A model generated the notes under the pieces. It searched no databases and was not told the DNA's origin. It was given only the letters and a program-made list of their open reading frames with translations. The translations under genes and the position numbers were made by a program. DNA of 10,861 nucleotides from Dysgonamonadaceae bacterium (GTDB lineage Bacteria > Bacteroidota > Bacteroidia > Bacteroidales > Azobacteroidaceae). Positions 1 through 7,581 of this stretch are shown piece by piece (within the stretch, counting starts at the first letter, position 1; each line of letters opens with the position of its first letter). Location: assembly GCA_031284225.1 (NCBI GenBank), contig JAITAH010000238.1, positions 1-10,861 on the forward strand, given 5' to 3'.

Positions 1-2786
1 TGAATGTTGCCCGCCAAACGCAGGTTATCATTCAGTTGCAACCCAAAGGTCAGGACATAGACGAGGTGGTAGTCATCGGTTACGGCACGGTGAAGAAACG
101 GGATTTGACGGGAGCCGTAGTTTCTATTAAAAACGAGGATATATCAATTACTCCGACAAACAATGTCATGGAAGCGCTTCAAGGAAAAATATCCGGTATG
201 GATATCGTAAAAACCAGTGGACAAATAGGAAGCAACGTGAGCCTTCTGTTGCGTGGAAATCGGTCAATTTATGGTAGCAACGCTCCTTTATTTATTATCG
301 ATGGCATACCTGGAGAATATTCTCAGGTCAATCCTTCGGATGTGGAAAGCGTTGATGTGTTAAAAGACGCCTCCTCGACTGCTATTTATGGCTCGGCCGG
401 AGCGAATGGAGTTGTAATGATTACTACCAAAAGAGGGAAAGGGGAAAAAGCTACCGTTCATTTGGATGCCTATTATGGTTTTAGCGGAAAGCCGATGTTT
501 TTCCATGGCATGACCGGTAATGAATGGACGAATTATCAGCGGGAAGCCTATAAATATCTAAATGGACAGTATCCGGCGGACATGTCGGCCATATTAACCA
601 ATACTAATAAATTAGCCTATTACAATCAGGATCAATGGGTGGATTGGGTGGATGAAGCATCAGGTCATACAGCGATCAATCAAAAATACAACTTATCGGT
701 AACCGGCGGAAATGCCAAAACAAAGATTTTCACTTCGTTATCATACAATGATCAGACGGGATTGTTACGTAATGAACAGTTAAAACGTTACGCACTTCAG
801 CTCAACATTGATCAGGAAATTTTTTCGTGGGCAAAAATAGGGGCCACTTCGCAATTAAACCGTTCCAATCGCGACACAGGAGTAAAAAACACTTTCACCA
901 AAGCTCTGTCTGCTTTTCCTTTAGGAGAAGCTTACAATGCTTCGGACGATATTATATACGAATTTGCCCCCAATGAATATACTCCTTTGGGAGATTTCAT
1001 CAAAAATCAATTTGTAAACAATAATAAAAATATTTACGGCAATGCAAATGCTTTTCTTGAAATCACGCCATGGAAAAGTATTAGCTTGAAGAGTATTATA
1101 GGAACCGCCATCACAAGTTCCCGTCAGGGACAATATTGGGGAAAGGAAGCTAATGCCCTTCGTCCGACTTATGCCGGTTCGCCTCATGCCGAAATAACAA
1201 ATCAGTACGGTTTCCGTTACACATGGGATAATATTTTAACGTATAACCGAACATTTTATCAAGAACACCAGGTAGGCGCTACGTTCGTTTCTACTTGGAC
1301 ATTCAATCAAAGTGAAAACAATAAAGCGGCGGGTAGCGGACAAAATCTCGACTCATGGTCTTTTTATCGATTGGCAGGAGCAACTTCCGCCCGCGTTGAA
1401 TCGGATTTCACTCAATACCAGAAAATGGGTTATGCCGTCCGCTTCAACTATGCCTACCAAGGCAAATATTTATTGACATTTTCCAACCGCTGGGATGGCG
1501 TATCGTGGTTATCTGAAGGACATAAATGGGATGTTTTCCCGGCAGGCGCTTTGGCTTGGCGTATTTCTGATGAAAACTTCATGGAAAATACACGTACATG
1601 GATGAATAATCTGAAACTCAGAATCGGGTATGGAGTAACCGGAAATTCCGGAGGAATAGCGCCTTATAGTACTTCTACCAATGCATACGCCTATTCGTCG
1701 GCCGGTATTAGCATCGATGGAAAAATTGTACCTTTTACGCAATACACAGGAACATATGGGAATCCGAGTTTAGGATGGGAAAAATCCTATAACACCAATA
1801 TAGGTCTTGACGTATCGTTTTTGAACAGTCGGATCAATACATCAATCGAATGGTTCAATACACAAACCAAAGGCTTGTTGTTCAAACGCACAATGCCCAT
1901 TACAAGCGGAATAACCGGTTGGGGCGCTCCTCTGTCGAGTTGGGAAAATATTGCAGCCACCAGCAATCACGGCATTGAAATGAGTATCAATACAAGGAAT
2001 ATCCAAACAAAGAATTTTAAATGGAACACCGATTTTACATTCACATATACGAAGGAACAAATCGTATCGTTGCCCAGTGGAGATATTCTTGCCGAAAGCC
2101 TTTTCGAAGGTTATCCTATTCAGTCGATGTACAGTTATAAATACCTCGGTATTTGGGGAACCGATACTCCTGCCGAAACGCTTACCGCCTACGGTGTAAA
2201 ACCGGGATGGATAAAAATAGAAACAATTCCACAAGAAAAATCCGACAGTAGCAGCGATAACGGCGTTCACAAATACAGTGATAAAGACCGTCAAATATTG
2301 GGACACAATACTCCCGACTTCATCGTCGGACTTAATAATTCGTTTTCCTATAAAAATTTTGACTTTACGCTATTCTTGATGGCCCGTTACGGACAAACGA
2401 TTCAGAGCAGTTTACTTGGGTGGTATAATGCAAAAACAGGCGATTCGAACAACCAGATATCCGGTATTAATTATTGGACGGAAACGAATCAAAACGCCTA
2501 TTTTCCTGTTCCGGGAAGCGGTAACGAACAAGTAACGGTGATGCCGGCTTTAATTTACAGGGACGGCTCGTTTATCAAACTAAAAAATATGACATTGGGG
2601 TATCAAATTCCTCAAAGAATATCTCGGATAGCGAACATAGAAAAACTGCGCATTTATGCAACAGCTTATAATCCGTATGTTTTTGTGAAGGATAAACAGT
2701 TGCAAGGGACTGATCCGGAAAATAACGGGTCAGATAACTTTCCTTTATACAAACAATTTGTATTCGGAATCAATATCACATTTTAA
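1..2786 (+). CDS. susC: SusC/RagA-family TonB-dependent outer-membrane transporter (5' end outside window)
   Basis: Outer-membrane importer that, with its SusD partner, takes oligosaccharides into the periplasm using TonB energy. The frame is open back to the left edge (visible start NVARQTQVIIQL), so the TTG at 36 is not the start. The missing part should hold the signal peptide and most of the carboxypeptidase-like regulatory domain. Counting from the TTG codon, a TonB-box-like DEVVVIGYG lies at residues 9-17. The plug domain follows to about residue 135, with the family signatures APLFIIDGIPG (83-93) and SVDVLKDASSTAIYGS (105-120). The remaining roughly 780 residues are the beta-barrel, ending in FVFGINITF with the terminal Phe typical of outer-membrane barrels. 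The reading frame is intact. susD follows after 26 bases, as expected for a polysaccharide utilisation locus. The glycan cannot be read from SusC itself; the lyase downstream suggests pectin. Confidence 0.96.
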   Translation, partial: NVARQTQVIIQLQPKGQDIDEVVVIGYGTVKKRDLTGAVVSIKNEDISITPTNNVMEALQGKISGMDIVKTSGQIGSNVSLLLRGNRSIYGSNAPLFIIDGIPGEYSQVNPSDVESVDVLKDASSTAIYGSAGANGVVMITTKRGKGEKATVHLDAYYGFSGKPMFFHGMTGNEWTNYQREAYKYLNGQYPADMSAILTNTNKLAYYNQDQWVDWVDEASGHTAINQKYNLSVTGGNAKTKIFTSLSYNDQTGLLRNEQLKRYALQLNIDQEIFSWAKIGATSQLNRSNRDTGVKNTFTKALSAFPLGEAYNASDDIIYEFAPNEYTPLGDFIKNQFVNNNKNIYGNANAFLEITPWKSISLKSIIGTAITSSRQGQYWGKEANALRPTYAGSPHAEITNQYGFRYTWDNILTYNRTFYQEHQVGATFVSTWTFNQSENNKAAGSGQNLDSWSFYRLAGATSARVESDFTQYQKMGYAVRFNYAYQGKYLLTFSNRWDGVSWLSEGHKWDVFPAGALAWRISDENFMENTRTWMNNLKLRIGYGVTGNSGGIAPYSTSTNAYAYSSAGISIDGKIVPFTQYTGTYGNPSLGWEKSYNTNIGLDVSFLNSRINTSIEWFNTQTKGLLFKRTMPITSGITGWGAPLSSWENIAATSNHGIEMSINTRNIQTKNFKWNTDFTFTYTKEQIVSLPSGDILAESLFEGYPIQSMYSYKYLGIWGTDTPAETLTAYGVKPGWIKIETIPQEKSDSSSDNGVHKYSDKDRQILGHNTPDFIVGLNNSFSYKNFDFTLFLMARYGQTIQSSLLGWYNAKTGDSNNQISGINYWTETNQNAYFPVPGSGNEQVTVMPALIYRDGSFIKLKNMTLGYQIPQRISRIANIEKLRIYATAYNPYVFVKDKQLQGTDPENNGSDNFPLYKQFVFGINITF

Positions 2787-2812
2787 TTCAATAATCAGAT
2801 AAAATAGTCATT

Positions 2813-4657
2813 ATGAAAAAAATATATAATCTAATAATAATTACGCTCGTTTTTGTTTCGAGTCTGGGATTCCATTCTTGTTCTTTGGAAGAAAACAATC
2901 CCGGTGGATTTACAATGAATATAACCGCTTCTACTATCGACGGTTATCAATCATTAATTAATCAATGTTATTTTGCTTTGGAACGTTATTTTTACGGTTC
3001 TGACAGTTGGGCTTTTCTGACAGAAGGAGATACCGATTTATGGACCTACCAGGCTAATAAATCTAACACTTACACTCAGTGGTTTTGGTTTTTTGCCGGA
3101 GCCGCCCCTAATACAACTTATACAAACAATTGGTGGAATGGCACATACGATGGTATAGGATCTTGTAATATGGCTATTTCGCTGTCACATTTACCGCCTT
3201 ATAAAACGGAAGAAGAGAGAAACAAAGTGTTGGCGGAAGCGCATTTTCTCAGAGCAATCTATTATTTTAATGCAGTAGAACAATTCGGCGGTATTACAAT
3301 GATTACCGAACCGCCGTCAAAAATTGATTTTCATCCGGAACGGACAGATCCTTTGACTATTTATATGGAAATCATTTTTCCGGATTTAGAATTTGCTTTG
3401 CAATGGTTGCCGGTAGGCGACGACAATACAACTACCCGTCCAACCAAGAAAGCGGCTTTGGGATTTTTGGCAAAAACATATTTGCAGGCAATTCAATACG
3501 ATGAAAACAACCGCAACCAATACGCTTCCAAGTCGCTCGAATATGCAAAAATGTTGATACAAGATGCAGAAGCAGGAGGCGCAACCTATAATGCTCATTT
3601 GTACGCACAGTATAACGATGTATTTAAAGAAGCTAACAATTGGACCAATAAAGAAGCTTTATGGAAACATCGTTGGTATGTGGGTAGCGACGGCCACGGT
3701 TCCAGCAACGGAAATTACCGCACGAATCGGAATGTCGAATATTTTTATTGTAAATATGACAATTTCGGCGCTTGTGTCGATAATCAAGAAAACCGTATAA
3801 AATGGGGTGGAAATCAACCCGGAATTTTTATGCCTACACAACATTTGTTAAGCCTTTTCGTACAGGACGACGGAACGTTGGATCCTCGCTTCCATGAATC
3901 TTTTCAAACTGAATGGAAAGTCAATATTGCTTATACATGGGACCAAGGAACCGTTAACAAATACGATAAAAACGCTTCTGTTTTATCTAAAAAATTAGCG
4001 GTCGGAGACAGGGCAATTAAATTTATTATGCCTCAAGAAGCCGACTATGTATCCGAGTCGGCAGCAAAACATTCATTGCCTTATCTCGTAGTCGATTATC
4101 AAGACGTTTACAACGATGCGCAGAAAAACATCAACATGAAGTATGCTTATAAAAATCCAAGCGCCGGATATGCTGCCGATGGCTCTTCGGAAAATCTGTT
4201 CAATTATTTTTATCCCTCGCTAACCAAACACAACAGCAGCAACTACTATGTTGTCAATGCCGGATCACGACGTAACGGTAACTTAAACGCTATTTTTATG
4301 ATGCGCATGGCCGAAGTTTATCTTATTGCTGCAGAAGCTGATATTTATGTAAATAACGGATCGACCGCTTTGTCCTATATTAATAAAATACGCGATAGAG
4401 CCGGAGCAAAACGATTGACAATTGTCCCGACAATCCAAACCATATTAGATGAACGGGGACGGGAATTATGCGGCGAAGATTGCCGTTTCTACGATTTGAA
4501 ACGTACCGACATGTTCAAAAATGATACTTACTTGAAAACGGTACATCCCGATTTGGCTGCTTTCTTTAAGCCGGAATACGCCTTGCGTCCTATTTCAACT
4601 ACGTTCACAGCTACGTTAGAAAGTGGAGGAAATTATTATCAAAATCCAGGTTATTAA
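2813..4657 (+). CDS. susD: SusD/RagB-family glycan-binding outer-membrane lipoprotein
   Basis: Surface lipoprotein that forms the lid on the SusC transporter and captures the glycan. The 614 residues begin with a lipoprotein signal: MKK, a hydrophobic stretch at residues 4-20, and a lipobox-like GFHSC with the acylated Cys at 23. The acidic SLEE that follows resembles Bacteroidota surface-export signals. The family signature EAHFLRAIYYFNAVEQFGG lies at residues 142-160 (SusD-like N-terminal domain). The C-terminal RagB/SusD domain contains MRMAEVYLIAAEA, INKIRDRAG and RELCGEDCRFYDLKRTDMF. The protein ends in ALRPIST...YYQNPGY, the usual SusD ending. A Trp/aromatic-rich segment around residues 88-108 could contribute to sugar binding, but this is inference. 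No Shine-Dalgarno sequence is visible, as is normal in this phylum; the spacer before the ATG is AT-rich. The stop is one base from the lyase start, so co-transcription and translational coupling are likely. Confidence 0.96.
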   Translation: MKKIYNLIIITLVFVSSLGFHSCSLEENNPGGFTMNITASTIDGYQSLINQCYFALERYFYGSDSWAFLTEGDTDLWTYQANKSNTYTQWFWFFAGAAPNTTYTNNWWNGTYDGIGSCNMAISLSHLPPYKTEEERNKVLAEAHFLRAIYYFNAVEQFGGITMITEPPSKIDFHPERTDPLTIYMEIIFPDLEFALQWLPVGDDNTTTRPTKKAALGFLAKTYLQAIQYDENNRNQYASKSLEYAKMLIQDAEAGGATYNAHLYAQYNDVFKEANNWTNKEALWKHRWYVGSDGHGSSNGNYRTNRNVEYFYCKYDNFGACVDNQENRIKWGGNQPGIFMPTQHLLSLFVQDDGTLDPRFHESFQTEWKVNIAYTWDQGTVNKYDKNASVLSKKLAVGDRAIKFIMPQEADYVSESAAKHSLPYLVVDYQDVYNDAQKNINMKYAYKNPSAGYAADGSSENLFNYFYPSLTKHNSSNYYVVNAGSRRNGNLNAIFMMRMAEVYLIAAEADIYVNNGSTALSYINKIRDRAGAKRLTIVPTIQTILDERGRELCGEDCRFYDLKRTDMFKNDTYLKTVHPDLAAFFKPEYALRPISTTFTATLESGGNYYQNPGY

Positions 4658-4658
4658 A

Positions 4659-6011
4659 ATGAAAACAACTTTTTTTTATTTATTAATTATTGGGATATTC
4701 ATTTCCATATATGCAGCCTATGGACAACCAATCCCCGCCTTCCCCGGCGCCGAAGGTTGGGGCGCCAACACCCCCGGCGGACGCAACGGAACTGTGCTGG
4801 AAGTTACCAATCTCAACGACAACGGGCCCGGCAGCTTGCGCGAAGCCATTGAAAATCCCCATCCGCGAATCATTATCTTCAAGGTGTCGGGTACGATCGA
4901 ATTGCAGTCCATGCTGGAAATTACAGCGCCTTTCCTCACCCTTGCCGGACAAACCGCGCCGGGCGATGGTATCTGCCTGAAAAATTTCCCGCTGCACATC
5001 GTAAATACCCACGACATTGTCGTCCGCTTCCTGCGAATACGGCCGGGAATTGCTTCCGGACTGAAAGGGTCGGAACTGGACGGCATCGAAGTCCGGAACG
5101 CGTCGAACGTGATGATCGATCACTGTACCGTCAACTGGACCAATGATGAAGCCGTAAATAACTGGCACAAAAGCAGCTTTGTTACCATTCAATGGTGTAT
5201 CATAGCGGAACCGCTCCATCAATCTGTTCACGAAAAAGGCGCCCACGGTTACGGCGCTTCCATCGGCGGATACAAAGCATCGTTCCACCATAATGTTCTG
5301 TCCTGCGCCGTAGCCCGCAACGCCAGTATTGCCGGAAACAATCAGAATCCAACCGTGATGCTCGATGTCCGCAACTGCGTTATAGCGAATTGGCAGCACC
5401 GGTCCTGCGATGGAAAACCGTTGTCAATCAACTTAGTCAATAATTATTACAAGCCCGGTCCCGCTACGCTGGATGAGGTCAAACACCGCATCGCCCGGAT
5501 CGACAATGCCGAAAACATGGGCTTTACCGGACTGTGGTACATCGCCGGCAATTATGTGGAAGGCTCCCCCACCCTCTTTGCCGATAACTGGAACGGTGGC
5601 GTCGATTTTGAACGGGGCGCCTCCGAAGCGCGCAACCGCCGATCGACACCTTTCGAATTCGCCCCCGTAACAACACAATCTGCCCAAGAGGCTTACGAAG
5701 CGGTTTTGCAATACGCCGGCGTCATCGCACCGGGAAGAGATGCGCACGAGAAGCGCATCATCGAGCAGATCCGCAGCAACCGCTTTCCGTTCGGCAATCG
5801 CGGCATCATCGACTCGGTTGAACAGGTGGGCGGATGGCCGGCGCTTAAATCGACGCCCGCCCCCACAGATTCCGACAAAGACGGTATGCCGGATGCTTGG
5901 GAAAATGCCCACGGATTGAAACCCAACAACGCTTCGGACGCCAATCAAACAGCCCCGAACGGTTATACGAATATTGAGAATTATATTAATTCGTTGATTG
6001 AGTGTGATTAA
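4659..6011 (+). CDS. Secreted pectate lyase-like protein (PL1-like beta-helix)
   Basis: Predicted to cleave homogalacturonan/pectate by beta-elimination in a calcium-dependent right-handed beta-helix. I chose the ATG at 4659 (450 residues) because it opens a good signal peptide: MKTT, a hydrophobic core, and an AYG|Q signal peptidase I site after residue 22. An in-frame GTG at 4623 would add 12 residues inside susD and spoil the signal. Mature-protein motifs are PAFPGAEGWGANTPGG (26-41), LDGIEV...VMIDHC with Asp141 and Asp154 as possible calcium ligands, HEKGAHGYG (Lys193), SFHHN (208-212), CAVARNASI with the candidate catalytic Arg220, and NLVNNYYKPGPAT (258-270). The tail has GIIDSVEQVGGWP and then DSDKDGMPDAWE (404-415), an EF-hand/thrombospondin-3-like calcium loop often seen at the end of such lyases. 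There is no Cys for lipidation and no type IX secretion domain, so a periplasmic location is likely. Pectin is the best substrate guess, but the exact polymer is not proven. Confidence 0.88.
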   Translation: MKTTFFYLLIIGIFISIYAAYGQPIPAFPGAEGWGANTPGGRNGTVLEVTNLNDNGPGSLREAIENPHPRIIIFKVSGTIELQSMLEITAPFLTLAGQTAPGDGICLKNFPLHIVNTHDIVVRFLRIRPGIASGLKGSELDGIEVRNASNVMIDHCTVNWTNDEAVNNWHKSSFVTIQWCIIAEPLHQSVHEKGAHGYGASIGGYKASFHHNVLSCAVARNASIAGNNQNPTVMLDVRNCVIANWQHRSCDGKPLSINLVNNYYKPGPATLDEVKHRIARIDNAENMGFTGLWYIAGNYVEGSPTLFADNWNGGVDFERGASEARNRRSTPFEFAPVTTQSAQEAYEAVLQYAGVIAPGRDAHEKRIIEQIRSNRFPFGNRGIIDSVEQVGGWPALKSTPAPTDSDKDGMPDAWENAHGLKPNNASDANQTAPNGYTNIENYINSLIECD

Positions 6012-6046
6012 AAGCGTCCAATCGAAAATCTTCCCACTCACGCACC

Positions 6047-6070
6047 GGAAAGCATGACAACATGCCTTTC
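6047..6070. terminator. Candidate hairpin between convergent genes
   Basis: GCATG (6052-6056) and CATGC (6061-6065) form a stem around an ACAA loop. After one A/C mismatch it extends with AA/TT, a G-T wobble and a G-C pair, making about ten positions in each arm. It lies 36 bases after the lyase stop and between two converging operons, where a terminator is expected. No strong T tract follows on either strand, so a classical intrinsic terminator is not certain. Confidence 0.35.
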
Positions 6071-6082
6071 AGTATCAATTTT

Positions 6083-6118
6083 GCCCATTATAGAGCATTC
6101 ATGTCAATAGAAATGGGC
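6083..6118. repeat. Inverted repeat GCCCATT/AATGGGC near the isomerase stop
   Basis: A perfect 7-base inverted repeat (6083-6089 and 6112-6118) encloses a 22-base AT-rich loop. It sits five bases beyond the isomerase stop in the minus-strand direction. It could stabilise the 3' end of the minus-strand transcript or help it terminate, but the long loop and lack of a U tract make this weak. Apart from this and the neighbouring hairpin I see nothing in the 112-base convergent spacer. Confidence 0.3.
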
Positions 6119-6123
6119 GGCAT

Positions 6124-7545
6124 TTATTCGTGCCGGTACAATTCCCATCCGAGGTAACTGTCGATGGCTTCCTGCAAGACGTCAGCCACATTGGTGCGGC
6201 ACATGGCCACATGATGCTCAAAACCGTTCTTACACATGTATTTCATCAATTTTTGCAGATGATCGACTTGGGTTACGGCAATGCAGCCATCCATCCCATA
6301 CGGATCGTTCGTAATCTGCCCCTGCCCCAAATAGGATTTAATGACGCCGTAATTATCGTCGGTCGAAATGCGGAAGAACGTGAACGGGCCTTCGGTTACC
6401 TTGCCTTTTACGGCGCCGAAAGTGTTGATTTTCCCCAGCGTACGCCCCAGCACGCCCAGCGTTCCGAGTTCCAACTCGTTGCGGACAAAACTTTTCGGGA
6501 AATTGCCGCAATGCGTACAAACACATTTGTTCCGATCTTCGGCAAAATTATTGTTCCAGTCGAGCAAAGCCGAAGGCTGTCCTGAAGCCAGCGTCAGGGC
6601 GTACATCGAAACGGCGCCGGCAATATCCACTTCGCAGGCGCTCGGCAGCAGGCGTTCGCTCAGCATGCTCATGGTAACGCAGGCGGCGCAGCCGTAATTT
6701 TGTTCGAGCGAATCCCAGCACTGGATAGCGGTTGCATCGACTTCGTTTTCGGCGATCCAGTTTTCCACCGCCCATCCGAACTTGGCTTGAAGCAGCAGTT
6801 TGGCTTCGTAGCCGCCGGGAATACGGGCATAGGCGCGGATGCTTTCTATTTTGGTTTTCACTTCGGAAGCGTGGTCGTCGATTTTCCGGGCGGCGCCCAA
6901 AATTTCCGACAAATCGACCGGAATCACCGTAATGCCGGTGGCCTGTAAAATTTTCTCGCTGGCGCGAACCGTTTGAAAACCGGCGGGACGAGCGCCGATA
7001 GCGCCGATACGGGCATGCCGCAAACCGTTAACCGTTCGGCAGACAGCGGCGAAACGGTTCAAATCTTCAATCAACAACCCGCTGTGAATCGAATAGGTAT
7101 GCAAAGCGGTATCGGTAAACGGAATCCCGTATTGATACAAGTTGTTGCACACCGACAGTTTGCCGCAAAACGCATCGCGACGGCTGTCCAAATCCACTTT
7201 ATCGTTTTCGTCGTCGCACGCCTGCACCAGCACCGGGACATTCAGTTCGGAAAGGCTGATCGCATTGATAATACCGATTTCAAACCCGAAATTGGGCAGC
7301 GAAACAAGGATGCCGTCGATCCGGTCGCGGTGGGCGCGGAAAAGTTTCGCACATTTGATACCGTCCTCGCGCGTTTCGATGCTGCCTTGCGTGGGCGTAT
7401 CCGCTTCATCCAGAATTACGTAATCGTATCCCTGTTCCGTTAGCACTTTTAATAACGTAGCGCGCACCTCTCCGGCCAGCGCCGAATTAAAATAGCTGCG
7501 CGTTCCGATAATCAATCCGAAAGTCAATCTCTTTTTGTAAGCCAT
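6124..7545 (-). CDS. L-fucose/L-arabinose isomerase-fold sugar isomerase (substrate unknown)
   Basis: A 473-residue cytosolic protein of the L-fucose isomerase-like family, expected to interconvert an aldose and a ketose with a divalent metal. No signal peptide is present. The N-terminal part (about 1-170) is a Rossmann-like region with DGILVSLPNFGFE and RRDAFCGKLSVCNNLYQYG. The C-terminal catalytic region has Glu305 in CEVD, Asp329 in LLDWNNN and His444/His445 in GFEHHVAM. The 24-residue gap from Glu305 to Asp329 equals that between the E. coli FucI metal ligands Glu337 and Asp361, and the His would match FucI His528, so the metal site looks complete. CTHCGNFP (343-350) is a further motif. 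The protein is shorter than FucI and Cys-rich (15 Cys). It is the last gene of the transketolase-kinase-isomerase set, 36 bases after the kinase stop. The substrate is not readable from sequence; apiose, lyxose, arabinose and fucose are candidates, with apiose favoured by context. Confidence 0.85.
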   Translation of the reverse strand: MAYKKRLTFGLIIGTRSYFNSALAGEVRATLLKVLTEQGYDYVILDEADTPTQGSIETREDGIKCAKLFRAHRDRIDGILVSLPNFGFEIGIINAISLSELNVPVLVQACDDENDKVDLDSRRDAFCGKLSVCNNLYQYGIPFTDTALHTYSIHSGLLIEDLNRFAAVCRTVNGLRHARIGAIGARPAGFQTVRASEKILQATGITVIPVDLSEILGAARKIDDHASEVKTKIESIRAYARIPGGYEAKLLLQAKFGWAVENWIAENEVDATAIQCWDSLEQNYGCAACVTMSMLSERLLPSACEVDIAGAVSMYALTLASGQPSALLDWNNNFAEDRNKCVCTHCGNFPKSFVRNELELGTLGVLGRTLGKINTFGAVKGKVTEGPFTFFRISTDDNYGVIKSYLGQGQITNDPYGMDGCIAVTQVDHLQKLMKYMCKNGFEHHVAMCRTNVADVLQEAIDSYLGWELYRHE

Positions 7546-7551
7546 AATTTT

Positions 7552-7576
7552 ATTATTTATTGGTTGATTATTTATT
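7552..7576. repeat. Direct repeat of ATTATTTATT in the isomerase leader
   Basis: Two perfect 10-base copies (7552-7561 and 7567-7576) are separated by GGTTG. On the minus strand they read AATAAATAAT-CAACC-AATAAATAAT, just before the isomerase ATG. The spacer is very AT-rich compared with the flanking genes. An unstructured A-rich leader is a known way to start translation in Bacteroidota, which lack strong Shine-Dalgarno sites. A protein-binding role is possible but unsupported. Confidence 0.5.
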
Positions 7577-7581
7577 CATTG

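Noticed and set aside
4623..4658. GTG start upstream of the lyase ATG
   Set aside because: It would overlap the end of susD and add charged residues before the signal peptide; the ATG at 4659 gives a proper one.
4683..5399. Long open frame on the minus strand inside the lyase gene
   Set aside because: It is antisense to a gene with clear PL1-like motifs, has no recognisable domain, and GC-rich codons on one strand readily leave the opposite strand open.
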